IMG/VR virus record: IMGVR_UViG_3300027749_000051
Coordinates: 1 to 64,000 of that record
DNA from: a virus
Direction: 5' to 3' (one strand)
Length of the DNA stretch: 64,000 nucleotides
Shown here: positions 35,661 to 43,392 of the stretch, piece after piece
Position numbering within the stretch: the stretch's first letter is position 1
Layout of the letters: each line of letters starts with the position of its first letter
Position numbers and translations under genes: made by a program
Notes under the pieces: model-generated
What the model saw: the letters and a program-made list of their open reading frames with translations, nothing else
Told to the model about the DNA's origin: nothing
Databases searched by the model: none

Positions 35661-36551
35661 ATGATTAAAACACCTATAAGGTATGCGGGAGGAAAAAGCA
35701 AGGCGATTAAGATAATAACGCCATTTGTTGAGGGTATTGATAAAATAGTTTCACCATTTATTGGTGGGGGATCTTTGGAGGTTCATTGGGCATCAATGGG
35801 AAAACAAGTTATTGGATATGATTTATTTGATGTTCTTGTTAATTTTTGGAATGTTCTATTGAATAATAAGGGAGAATTGGTTGAGAAGTTAAGACAAATT
35901 AATCCAACATCTGGTGAATATACCCGAATCAAAGAGATATTGATGAAATGGGATAATACACAGGATATGTTGAAAGATTGGAAGACGGGATATTATAAAA
36001 GAGATGATGTAATTTCTTTGGATAGTATAACCGCGGCAGCTTATTATTATTTTAATCACAACACATCTTATGGTCCTGGTTATTTGGGTTGGGGATCATC
36101 TGTTTATTTACAACCTAAGAAATGGGATGATATGATTAGTAAGATATCCAAATTTGAATTACCTACTCTATCAGTGAATCAAGGAAGTTTTGAATCTATA
36201 TTACCGAACCATACTAACGATTTCTTATATTTGGATCCTCCATATTTCTTAGAGAAGGATGCTGACAATAAAATGTTCACAGGGATTTATCCGATGAGAA
36301 ATATACCAGTCCATCACAATGGATTTAATCACGAATTATTGAGAAATATGTTAAAGGATCACAAGGGCGGATTTGTCTTGTCTTATAATAATTGTGAAAC
36401 GATTAGAGATTATTATAGTGAGTTTGAGTTCCATTATCCAACATGGAATTACTCTATGGGTAACGGAGAAAAACGAATAGGTAAGAACAGAATAGAGGCG
36501 GGAATTACAAATACTAAAGACTCACATGAAATTTTAATCGTAAAACGATAA
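35661..36551 (+). CDS. D12-class DNA N6-adenine methyltransferase
   Basis: 296 aa. 'IRYAGGKSKAIKIITPF' (motif X), 'VSPFIGGGSLEVHW' (FxGxG, motif I) and 'FLYLDPPYF' (motif IV, DPPY) give the alpha-type Dam/D12 order. Transfers methyl from SAM to adenine N6 in DNA; may protect the phage DNA from host restriction. Sits between two 33-bp direct repeats, which suggests insertion as a cassette. Its stop codon lies in the second repeat. Confidence 0.88.
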   Translation: MIKTPIRYAGGKSKAIKIITPFVEGIDKIVSPFIGGGSLEVHWASMGKQVIGYDLFDVLVNFWNVLLNNKGELVEKLRQINPTSGEYTRIKEILMKWDNTQDMLKDWKTGYYKRDDVISLDSITAAAYYYFNHNTSYGPGYLGWGSSVYLQPKKWDDMISKISKFELPTLSVNQGSFESILPNHTNDFLYLDPPYFLEKDADNKMFTGIYPMRNIPVHHNGFNHELLRNMLKDHKGGFVLSYNNCETIRDYYSEFEFHYPTWNYSMGNGEKRIGKNRIEAGITNTKDSHEILIVKR

Positions 36552-36578
36552 TATTTCAAAGGTCTCTCAATAAAATGG
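36546..36578 (+). repeat. 33-bp direct repeat, copy 2
   Basis: 32 of 33 bases equal copy 1 (35580-35612). The right terminator arm is not present here, so this copy is a non-functional half hairpin. Confidence 0.9.
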
Positions 36579-36604
36579 AGGAGGGGTTATTTTAAATGTT
36601 TTTT

Positions 36605-36612
36605 TATATTTT
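36605..36612 (+). promoter_or_regulatory. TAnnTTT-type box before HNH gene
   Basis: TATATTTT ends 4 nt before the ATG at 36617, the spacing seen with TAnnTTTG boxes at three other genes; only the last base differs. Confidence 0.45.
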
Positions 36613-36616
36613 ATAG

Positions 36617-37039
36617 ATGAAAAAGATTGTTTGTTTTGAGTGTGGTAATGATGACGAAATACACAATCATCATGTGGTTCCAAAAATATTGGGTGGAACA
36701 AAGACCATTCCATTATGTTTAAGTTGCCATGGTAAAGTTCATGGGGTTGATTTTATTAATCATAAGAAATTAACAAGAGAAGGATTGGCAAATGCAAAAA
36801 AACGAGGGGTAAAATTAGGTACCCCAAATAATTTAAATGGGGAAGCGAGAAAAAAGGGCCTAAATAAAGTTATTGAAAATAGGATATCTAATGCTAATTG
36901 GAATCGGGCTAAAGATTTTATATCTAAAGTAAAAATTAAAAAATTATCAACATTATCCTCGATGCTTAATGAAAATGGGTATAAAACAAGGCAAGGATGT
37001 TTTTTTACTGCGGCAACTGTTAAAAGATTGATTAATTAA
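36617..37039 (+). CDS. HNH nuclease fused to recombinase-like DNA-binding tail
   Basis: 140 aa. Residues 1-45 are an HNH/zinc module: 'CFECGNDDEIHNHHVVPKILGG' and 'IPLCLSCHGKVHG', with four Cys and the His pair. From ~54, 'TREGLANAKKRGVKLGTPNN' resembles the linker of serine recombinases, and 'SMLNENGYKTRQGCFFTAATVKRLI' their HTH-like end. The serine catalytic domain is missing. Probably a homing-type endonuclease with borrowed DNA recognition. Confidence 0.75.
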   Translation: MKKIVCFECGNDDEIHNHHVVPKILGGTKTIPLCLSCHGKVHGVDFINHKKLTREGLANAKKRGVKLGTPNNLNGEARKKGLNKVIENRISNANWNRAKDFISKVKIKKLSTLSSMLNENGYKTRQGCFFTAATVKRLIN

Positions 37040-37061
37040 ACAATATTAGAATTAGTTTTAT

Positions 37062-37069
37062 TATATTTG
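37062..37069 (+). promoter_or_regulatory. TATATTTG box
   Basis: Perfect TAnnTTTG, ending 4 nt before the ATG at 37074. No clear -33 element at the usual distance. Confidence 0.55.
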
Positions 37070-37073
37070 TCGA

Positions 37074-37688
37074 ATGATGAAAGGATATTTATATTTGGCG
37101 ACAGATGGGGTTGGTGATTTCAAAAAATTTGGAATAGCTTCCAATCCCAATATACGATTAATTAATTATAATACTACGGAACATTTAAGACCGATATATT
37201 TCGAGAAAGTATTTGGGTTTAAAAGTTATTCTGATGCCAGAGATGCTGAGACACAACTCAGGAGAGAATTAAAGCAATATATTATTCAGACCCATCACAT
37301 TGAGACTTTTGTATGTAATGAGATCACAGAGAATATTTTTAACGAATCAACCAAAGAATACGTAGTTATTGACTTTACAAATGATTATGCCGGAAACATA
37401 CAAAACAAAAGATTTCCATATTATAAGGAGTTATTAAAATTAATTAACTTCGCATTAGATGTCGGAATGTGTAAAATTGTTTTAGAGAGATTGATTATTA
37501 AACATAAGGTCGGTTATTATCGTGAGAATGCACCACCAAGAGTTATTATGGAGGATAGGATTAAACATTTAATTCAACTTGGTAATAAAGAGTTATGTTG
37601 GGATAATAAACCAAGAATGTTGGATAGGATGCAAAAATTCTATTGTTTGGAGGAAGAAATTAAATCACTATTAGTTAATTTACAATAG
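37074..37688 (+). CDS. T5orf172/GIY-YIG-like protein
   Basis: 204 aa. 'KGYLYLATDGVGDFKKFGIASNPNIRL', 'YFEKVFGFKSYSDARDAETQLRREL' and 'ETFVCNE' follow the T5orf172 (Mug113) variant of the GIY-YIG fold: a Y-x-Y-like strand, the K-x-G turn, and the A-x-x-x-E helix. The C-terminal ~100 residues are helical and unassigned. Could be an endonuclease; catalytic residues are not certain. The first of two ATGs was chosen because it lies 4 nt after the promoter box. Confidence 0.65.
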   Translation: MMKGYLYLATDGVGDFKKFGIASNPNIRLINYNTTEHLRPIYFEKVFGFKSYSDARDAETQLRRELKQYIIQTHHIETFVCNEITENIFNESTKEYVVIDFTNDYAGNIQNKRFPYYKELLKLINFALDVGMCKIVLERLIIKHKVGYYRENAPPRVIMEDRIKHLIQLGNKELCWDNKPRMLDRMQKFYCLEEEIKSLLVNLQ

Positions 37689-37740
37689 TTGGGTTAGGAA
37701 AGTTTATTTTTTTGTATTACCTTTATAAAAAATTATATCA

Positions 37741-38256
37741 ATGAAGAATTATATCTTAACAGTTGTCGGTTCATTTGAATCCGAAGAAATGTGTAAACAA
37801 ATTGCGTTATCAATAACTCCAATTGTTGATTCGCCGAATCTAAAATTCCAATACATGGGAGGAGTGTTGTTATTTCATTTTGCAACAGAGGTTCCTAAAG
37901 ACGAAGTCTATTTTTATGTCTTTGACGCATTATTTGATGTCAGTGAAACATTCATTTTGACAGAGATAACTGACGAAGTGTCAGTTTCTATGACACTTGA
38001 GCTTGAAAAACATTTACTTGATTTAGATAATATTGGTGATGATGTGACTATGTTATTGGATATGAACCAGATAAAGTATGGTCAGTATAACTCAGAGGAG
38101 GAAGAGGAAAGTTTTGTGGCATTACTTTTGGAGGAAGTAAGTCAATCATCTAAAAAACCAGCATTAGATGAGATTTTAGAGAAAATTTATAAGCAAGGAT
38201 TTGACTCCTTAAGTTTATTTGAAAAAAATGTATTGGACACTTACAGTAAAACTTAA
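37741..38256 (+). CDS. Hypothetical protein upstream of sigma factor
   Basis: 171 aa, acidic. N-terminal ~85 residues alternate strands and helices ('YILTVVGSFESEEMCKQIALSI', 'MGGVLLFHFATEVPKDEVYFYVFDALFDVSE'), C-terminal half is Glu-rich and ends in a helix 'LDEILEKIYKQGFDSLSLFEKNVLDTYSK'. That tail resembles the small C-terminal helix pair found in Bacteroidota proteins of the 'LDxILDKIxxxGxxSLTxxExxxL' type. Function unknown. 3 nt before the sigma gene, so co-transcribed. Confidence 0.68.
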   Translation: MKNYILTVVGSFESEEMCKQIALSITPIVDSPNLKFQYMGGVLLFHFATEVPKDEVYFYVFDALFDVSETFILTEITDEVSVSMTLELEKHLLDLDNIGDDVTMLLDMNQIKYGQYNSEEEEESFVALLLEEVSQSSKKPALDEILEKIYKQGFDSLSLFEKNVLDTYSKT

Positions 38257-38259
38257 TCT

Positions 38260-39057
38260 ATGAAAGAAAAATCGGTTATTCCTATTAATCAAGACGAGAT
38301 CCGTCATTACTTGAAAGACTTAAGAAAGTTAAAAGTAATGACTCCTGAGAGAGAACGAGAACTCTCCAGACGTATGTTATCCAACGAGATTTCTGATGAA
38401 GAAAAGGTTGAGATACATAAGGAACTTTTAGAAGGAAATCTTAGGTTTGTGATTACTGTTAGTAAGCAATATCAGAATCAGGGATTAGACCTGTCTGATT
38501 TAATTGCTGAGGGTAATCTTGGACTAATGAAGGCAATTGAGAATTTTGATTGGTCTAAAAAACTAAGATTTATCTCATATGCGGTATGGTGGGTAAGACA
38601 ATCGATCTTCCAATCATTGAATGAAAATGCAAGAACAATTCGATTACCAGTAAATGTTGTACAAGAACTTCACAAGGCGAAGAAGGAGTTAGATAAAGCA
38701 GGAGTTGAACTACCTGACAAGTTTGTAAATCTACCTTATACTATTAATTTAGATAAACCCTTGAATGAAGAAGGAGATACCTTAATTGACATTCTTAACA
38801 ATCCAAATGCTGACTTAGCTGACGCAGGATTTTCAACTGAGCAAACATTGAAGGATAAGTTGATTAGTATGTTGAATATACTGGATGACAGAGAGAAAGT
38901 TATTATTCAAGACTATTTTGGGTTGTCAGGATCAACAAGAACCTTAGAGGACATTGGTAATGATTTTGATCTAACAAAGGAAAGGGTTAGACAGATTAAA
39001 GAGAAAGCCCTTAGGAAATTACGGAACGAGACGGGTATTCTATTTGATTATCTGTAA
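38260..39057 (+). CDS. Sigma-70 family RNA polymerase sigma factor
   Basis: 265 aa. Region 1.2 'INQDEIRHYLKDLRKLKVMTPERERELSRRM'; region 2 'EGNLRFVITVSKQYQNQGLDLSDLIAEGNLGLMKAIENFD' and 'RFISYAVWWVRQSIFQSL'; region 3 from 'RTIRLPVNVVQELHKAKKEL'; region 4.2 'RTLEDIGNDFDLTKERVRQIKEKALRKLR'. This is nearly a full primary-type (RpoD/group 2) sigma of the Bacteroidota kind, unlike the minimal T4 gp55. It should redirect host RNA polymerase, possibly to the TATTTAT boxes found before virion genes (inference). Confidence 0.92.
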   Translation: MKEKSVIPINQDEIRHYLKDLRKLKVMTPERERELSRRMLSNEISDEEKVEIHKELLEGNLRFVITVSKQYQNQGLDLSDLIAEGNLGLMKAIENFDWSKKLRFISYAVWWVRQSIFQSLNENARTIRLPVNVVQELHKAKKELDKAGVELPDKFVNLPYTINLDKPLNEEGDTLIDILNNPNADLADAGFSTEQTLKDKLISMLNILDDREKVIIQDYFGLSGSTRTLEDIGNDFDLTKERVRQIKEKALRKLRNETGILFDYL

Positions 39058-39065
39058 AATGATAT

Positions 39066-39099
39066 AAAAGGTGTATTTATTAAGTACACCTTTTATATT
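39066..39099 (+). terminator. Rho-independent terminator after sigma gene
   Basis: Perfect 10-bp stem AAAAGGTGTA / TACACCTTTT with a 9-nt loop, followed by an AT-rich tract. The loop contains part of a TATTTAT motif (39074-39080), 47 nt before the next gene. Confidence 0.8.
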
Positions 39100-39127
39100 T
39101 TATATAATAAACTAAAAATGTTTTGAT

Positions 39128-39409
39128 ATGAAAAAATTTATTGAAAATAATTTTACGATTATTGTTTTGGTTGTTGCAATATTAGGACTTCTTAAAAGTT
39201 GTAATGATTCAAAAGAGATATCTAAAATAAAGAGAGAGATTGCTGCTATTAAAGACTCAACATATACTAAGATTGAACTTAAAAAAGAATTGGTAATAAG
39301 TGGGCTAGAAGCGGAGAAAAGAATGATTCAAGCAACCGATAGAAAGTTATTGGATGTTAGACGACAAACTGAAATTGAAGAACAAATAAAAAAGCTTAAA
39401 GGAGAATAA
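39128..39409 (+). CDS. Small membrane-anchored coiled-coil protein
   Basis: 93 aa. N-terminal membrane helix 'FTIIVLVVAILGLLKSC' (~8-24), then a highly charged coiled coil to the end ('EISKIKREIAAIKDS', 'EKRMIQATDRKLLDVRRQ'). Topology fits an inner-membrane spanin or holin-accessory protein. Starts the probable lysis cluster, 1 nt before the next gene. Confidence 0.6.
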   Translation: MKKFIENNFTIIVLVVAILGLLKSCNDSKEISKIKREIAAIKDSTYTKIELKKELVISGLEAEKRMIQATDRKLLDVRRQTEIEEQIKKLKGE

Positions 39410-39410
39410 T

Positions 39411-40286
39411 ATGAATTGGTTTCAAAGAAATTTTAATACAATAATTTATACATGTTTCTTAGTCCCAATTTTGACTGTTGCATTTGTATCTATTTCTCAT
39501 GTCTCAAAATGGTATGGTATCTCCAACCCAATGAGTTGGGCGATCTACTTATCAATTGGTATTGAGATTGCTGCCCTTTCAGCCTTGGCAGCAATATCTG
39601 CTCAGATGGGAAGAAAGGTATATTTTCCTTTTGGTATCGTAACCTTAATCCAATTCATTGGTAATATTTTCTTTGCATATCAATATATTGATGTGACTTC
39701 TCAGTCGTTTAAAGACTGGATGGATATGGTAGATCCTCTTGTGAGCTTTTTAGGCGTTGAGTCAGGAGATGTAGTTGGACATAAACGATTCCTGGCATTA
39801 TTCGCTGGAGGTATGTTACCAATTATCTCACTTTCATTTTTACATATGTTAGTTAAATTTGAAGAAGAGGAGAAGAAAAAGTCTAAGGATAAAAAACCGA
39901 ATGATGTTGATATTGATGAGTTAAGTATCGCAGCAGGTAAGAAGGAATTTGAGAATGATAACTTAAAGTATACTCCGACGGAAAACGAATTACAACAAAT
40001 TGAAGAACAATTAAAACGACTTAATGATTTGAAATTTGGTAAGACCATTAAGGATGAGATTGTACCTGAGGAAGTAATCGAGGCACCAATAGAAAATATA
40101 TCCCAAGAAGATGATTGGAGTAATGAAATGGAAGAAGAATATTGGGCTTCACAAATTCTTGAACCATTTATTGAAACAGAAGATGTTCCAGAAATTGTGG
40201 AAGTTATTATAGAAAGTGAACCAGCACCTGAGGAAACACCAGAACCTCAAATAAATAGGTTGAGTTATTTAAGAAGAGATGCGTGA
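39411..40286 (+). CDS. Multispanning membrane protein with acidic cytoplasmic tail
   Basis: 291 aa. Four hydrophobic segments: ~10-30, ~42-65, ~70-92 and ~125-150. Residues ~150-291 are soluble, acidic and Pro/Glu-rich. No family recognised. Position upstream of the amidase makes a holin role possible, but the long tail is unusual for a holin. Overlaps the amidase gene by 8 nt. Confidence 0.6.
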   Translation: MNWFQRNFNTIIYTCFLVPILTVAFVSISHVSKWYGISNPMSWAIYLSIGIEIAALSALAAISAQMGRKVYFPFGIVTLIQFIGNIFFAYQYIDVTSQSFKDWMDMVDPLVSFLGVESGDVVGHKRFLALFAGGMLPIISLSFLHMLVKFEEEEKKKSKDKKPNDVDIDELSIAAGKKEFENDNLKYTPTENELQQIEEQLKRLNDLKFGKTIKDEIVPEEVIEAPIENISQEDDWSNEMEEEYWASQILEPFIETEDVPEIVEVIIESEPAPEETPEPQINRLSYLRRDA

Positions 40287-40884
40287 AATTTGTAAATATG
40301 GGAATTTTAAACCTATAGGAAAACAAAAAAGAAAACGACAGATTATTTTATGTCACACCTCAAGGGAGTCCGAAGAATATTTGGCCTCCCTTAAATTTAG
40401 GTATAATGGTAAGTTTAATCGAATACCTAACTATCTGATTAAAAAAGATGGTGAGATATTACAACTATTAACTGACAACGGGTACAATGATTTTTTTGAT
40501 GATGAGAACATTAATAAAAACTCAATCGTCATTTGTTTAGAAAATTTAGGTTGGTTAGAAAAGAAACCTTTGTCTACGGATTACATTAACTGGAAAGGAA
40601 GTATTTATAGTGGACAGGTATTCGAAAAAAAATGGAGAGACTTCTTTTTTTGGGACCCATATACACTACCTCAATTAAAATCAACGGCTGAGTTATGTGT
40701 ATCACTAACCGATTCTCTCCAAATAGAAAAAAGATGTATTGGACATAATACGAAAGTAGATGGTGTATCCAATTTTGATGGAATAGTTACTAGGAGTAAT
40801 TTTAGTGGCAATTTTACAGACCTAAACCCATCTTTTGATTTTGAAACTTTTATAAAATTTTTTGAAAATGAGCAATTTGCATAA
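40279..40884 (+). CDS. N-acetylmuramoyl-L-alanine amidase-like endolysin
   Basis: 201 aa, Amidase_2-like. 'RQIILCHTSRE' gives the first zinc His, 'PNYLIKKDGEILQLL' and 'NSIVICLENLGWL' the core strands, 'KRCIGHNTKVDG' the second His, and 'FTDLNPSFDFETF' the end motif, where Asp replaces the usual K-x-D/C-P-G-P layout. Should cleave peptidoglycan between MurNAc and L-Ala. No signal peptide, so it needs a holin. Motif III is degenerate, so activity is likely but not certain. Confidence 0.75.
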   Translation: MREICKYGNFKPIGKQKRKRQIILCHTSRESEEYLASLKFRYNGKFNRIPNYLIKKDGEILQLLTDNGYNDFFDDENINKNSIVICLENLGWLEKKPLSTDYINWKGSIYSGQVFEKKWRDFFFWDPYTLPQLKSTAELCVSLTDSLQIEKRCIGHNTKVDGVSNFDGIVTRSNFSGNFTDLNPSFDFETFIKFFENEQFA

Positions 40885-41440
40885 TGACAGGTACGATGAG
40901 ATTAAATCTCTAATTAAGAGATCTAAATTGTTGTTTGAACAAGACGGCCAATTAAATGTTGCCGATGATGTTGAGAGTAGAATAAGCCAAGATATGGATT
41001 ATGAAACTGCTGAAGATGATATGGAACAGGGTAAGAAACCAAGTCCTAAAGATAAGACACAAAAATATAGAATTTCTGGTGGTATATTATCTCTTCACGG
41101 AAAGAATAGAAATGAATTAGATATAACAACTGATGAGAAGGTTGCATTCCAAGAGACTATGGATGAATTCGTTAATGAGGTTTCTGACTTGGCGGATTTC
41201 AACACATTAAATGTCTATACCAATAGTGTTGAATGGTCTGGTAAATTGATTGATGAGGATATAGACTTTATTTTTGCCATAGGTGAAGATAGTGGAATAT
41301 ATATCAATGGACAAATGATTAAGGTTGACGCTGAATTCTTGGATGTTATCGATAAACTACAGAAATACTATCAGAAATTTAAATCTAAATGGGGTAAAGT
41401 TCTTGCTAGTAGAAAGAAAACAAAAGAATCACCATTATAA
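40868..41440 (+). CDS. Hypothetical acidic protein
   Basis: 190 aa from ATG 40868, overlapping the amidase by 17 nt (a TTG two codons upstream is less likely). Disordered acidic N-terminus, then a compact domain with 'YRISGGILSLHGKNRNELDITTDEKVAFQETMDEF' and 'EDIDFIFAIGEDSGIYINGQMIKVD'. Style resembles the charged core-like proteins downstream. Function unknown. Confidence 0.62.
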   Translation: MSNLHNDRYDEIKSLIKRSKLLFEQDGQLNVADDVESRISQDMDYETAEDDMEQGKKPSPKDKTQKYRISGGILSLHGKNRNELDITTDEKVAFQETMDEFVNEVSDLADFNTLNVYTNSVEWSGKLIDEDIDFIFAIGEDSGIYINGQMIKVDAEFLDVIDKLQKYYQKFKSKWGKVLASRKKTKESPL

Positions 41441-41441
41441 T

Positions 41442-41810
41442 ATGATAGGATTAATTTTAGGAAATTTCAAAATAATAAAGAATGTGTTAATTGTTCTTGC
41501 AATTTCTGCATTGATTTGGTTAGTTTCTGAAAGAATAACTAAGATTGGAATGCCAGACTCTAGTCGTACTAAAATAGATTCATTGAATACTGAGATAAGT
41601 AAAATTTATCAGAATCAAAAAAAGATTGATAGTAGTATTGTGAATTTTAATAAACAGGTTAGTAATATTGATAATAACATATCTAATATTAAAAATCAAA
41701 AAGAAACAATTAAAGAAGTTTACTATGGTAAGATTAATCGTGTTAATGAGTATAATGATGCTCAGATTGACAGCTTTTTCACAAACCGCTACGGATATAC
41801 AACCCGTTAA
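41442..41810 (+). CDS. Membrane-anchored coiled-coil protein, i-spanin-like
   Basis: 122 aa. N-terminal membrane helix 'KNVLIVLAISALIWLVS' (~13-29), then a periplasm-type coiled coil ('IDSLNTEISKIYQNQKKIDSSIVNFNKQVSNIDNNISNIK'). The layout is that of an inner-membrane spanin. Its 3' third overlaps the next gene by 86 nt in another frame, as Rz/Rz1 pairs often do. Confidence 0.65.
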   Translation: MIGLILGNFKIIKNVLIVLAISALIWLVSERITKIGMPDSSRTKIDSLNTEISKIYQNQKKIDSSIVNFNKQVSNIDNNISNIKNQKETIKEVYYGKINRVNEYNDAQIDSFFTNRYGYTTR

Positions 41811-42138
41811 GAGTTTTCCAATTCCTGTTGTTAAACTTATTATTAAAGACTTAATAAGTGGTGACATGGCTAAAGTGGAGTTAAAGTTAACTGAACAACA
41901 ATTACGAGAAACAGAAAACAAAGTATCACTTAAGGATAGTATTATTGGATCGATGAGATTGAAGGAATTAGGGTATACTCAAATTATTGGTGATCAGAAT
42001 CAAAAATTTGGTGTTCTTGAGGATTATACTAAGAAAGTAGAATTGAATCTCAAGAAAGAAAAATTTAAGAGTAAATTTAAGTCTATATTGGGTGGAGCCG
42101 CAATTACGGCATTAACAGTTTTTTTAGTTACAAAATAA
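41725..42138 (+). CDS. Secreted or membrane protein overlapping the i-spanin-like gene
   Basis: 137 aa from ATG 41725. 'MVRLIVLMSIMMLRLTAFSQ' looks like a signal peptide with cleavage after AFSQ. The body is a coiled coil, and the end 'ILGGAAITALTVFLVTK' a second membrane helix. Starts inside the upstream gene. It lacks a lipobox Cys, so it is not a classical o-spanin; its role in lysis is inferred from position only. A longer open frame back to 41668 exists but has no good start. Confidence 0.6.
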   Translation: MVRLIVLMSIMMLRLTAFSQTATDIQPVKSFPIPVVKLIIKDLISGDMAKVELKLTEQQLRETENKVSLKDSIIGSMRLKELGYTQIIGDQNQKFGVLEDYTKKVELNLKKEKFKSKFKSILGGAAITALTVFLVTK

Positions 42139-42383
42139 TGGCACTTACAAGTACAGAAGTAAAAGAAATCGAAGTATTGATTCGTAAAGAAATAAAAAAC
42201 TTTATGGAGGTTAGTACTATTAAACAATACGAGGACAAAATAATGGATCGTATTCATAAAGAAATGGTAAAAGGTAAATTAGAAGGTGATGTTAAAGAGA
42301 TAGCCCTAAGAATGTTCCGAGAATTCTATCAGTTTATGTGGATGAATAGAAGTTATTGGGAGCCAAGATTAAAAAACGCTTAA
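42138..42383 (+). CDS. Small hypothetical protein
   Basis: 81 aa, helical, basic ('EVKEIEVLIRKEIKNFMEVSTIKQYEDKIMDRIHKEM', 'FREFYQFMWMNRSYWEPRL'). TAATG overlap with the previous gene. Unknown family; looks like a small structural or assembly factor. Confidence 0.6.
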   Translation: MALTSTEVKEIEVLIRKEIKNFMEVSTIKQYEDKIMDRIHKEMVKGKLEGDVKEIALRMFREFYQFMWMNRSYWEPRLKNA

Positions 42384-42384
42384 T

Positions 42385-43368
42385 ATGGAACAGACATCTG
42401 GCGACTTATTTAAAAAATCACTTCAAAAGGCATATACTTCTGATCCATCAATTAAATTAAATGATGCAACTCTTTTTGATGTAAACCAATATACTCAAGC
42501 AATGAAAGAAGAAAATTTGGAGGGAGGACTTGCTGATAATGAAAATTTGGAGGATATTGCTAAAAAGTATGTAACAAAGAAATCTTCTTTGGAACAAATC
42601 ATGTTTAAGTTGAAGAAACAGTTAAAAAAAGGAATTAAAAAAGAAATGGATCATACTAATAGTGTGAAAACCGCAAGAGAAATTGCTATGGATCATTTAT
42701 CGAAGATTCCAAATTATTATGATAGGTTGAAGAAAGTTGAACCAAATGAGGCGACAGGTTCAGGATCTTCTGGAGTATTTTCAGGACCAATTGCGTTTAA
42801 AGAACAAGAGAATGAATTTAGTGAGGAGTGGAGTGAAAAATATAAAAAATCTATAGACTGTTCTAATCCAAAAGGTTTTAGCCAGAGAGCTCATTGCCAA
42901 GGACGTAAGAAGAAAGAAACAAAAGAAACTACAGGTTCAGGTTCGTCTGGAGGATTCTCAGCACCTATTGGATTTAAAGATAGTGAGTTCTTAAGAAAAA
43001 GTTTTGCTGAGACACCTAATAGTCCAATTAAAGAACAAGAAGAAAAGGTTGAAGCGACAGAAGCCACAGGTTCAGGGTCAGTTGGAGGATATTCATCACC
43101 ATCAATGTGGGCGAAATCGACAAAGAAAAAAGATTGGGGACCAAGTCGTAAGACTCAATATAAAGGGGGATCTTTTGTGTCTGTTAAGAAGAAATGTTCG
43201 AAGTTTCCTTATTGTAATCAGGGGGACATTAAAGCATTAAACATAACTAAAAATGAGTCGGTACAAGAAGCGATTAAGAATGTTTCAAGAAAATTAAATT
43301 TGGGTGAGAACATTATCTCGACAATTTTAGAGAATGAGTACAAGAAATTGAATAAAAGAGGGAAATAA
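42385..43368 (+). CDS. Charged protein with three TGSGSSGGF-type repeats, possible head/core protein
   Basis: 327 aa. Lys/Glu-rich helical N-terminus, then three copies of a ~17-residue segment at ~122, ~176 and ~229: 'ATGSGSSGVFSGPIAFK', 'TTGSGSSGGFSAPIGFK', 'ATGSGSVGGYSSPSMWAK'. Between them is 'DCSNPKGFSQRAHCQGRKK', a Cys/His motif I have seen in phage structural proteins; a second Cys motif 'KKCSKFPYCNQGD' follows. Ends in a helix. Possibly an internal head or scaffold component; not proven. Confidence 0.62.
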   Translation: MEQTSGDLFKKSLQKAYTSDPSIKLNDATLFDVNQYTQAMKEENLEGGLADNENLEDIAKKYVTKKSSLEQIMFKLKKQLKKGIKKEMDHTNSVKTAREIAMDHLSKIPNYYDRLKKVEPNEATGSGSSGVFSGPIAFKEQENEFSEEWSEKYKKSIDCSNPKGFSQRAHCQGRKKKETKETTGSGSSGGFSAPIGFKDSEFLRKSFAETPNSPIKEQEEKVEATEATGSGSVGGYSSPSMWAKSTKKKDWGPSRKTQYKGGSFVSVKKKCSKFPYCNQGDIKALNITKNESVQEAIKNVSRKLNLGENIISTILENEYKKLNKRGK

Positions 43369-43371
43369 AGA

Positions 43372-43378
43372 TATTTAT
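43372..43378 (+). promoter_or_regulatory. TATTTAT box
   Basis: TATTTAT 14 nt before the ATG at 43393. Confidence 0.6.
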
Positions 43379-43392
43379 TATAAAAACTTAAA

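Noticed and set aside
39701-40048. 115-codon minus-strand frame
   Set aside because: Antisense of the membrane protein gene; residue pattern (SFSNS, SSSNL) is typical antisense of Lys/Glu-rich coding DNA.
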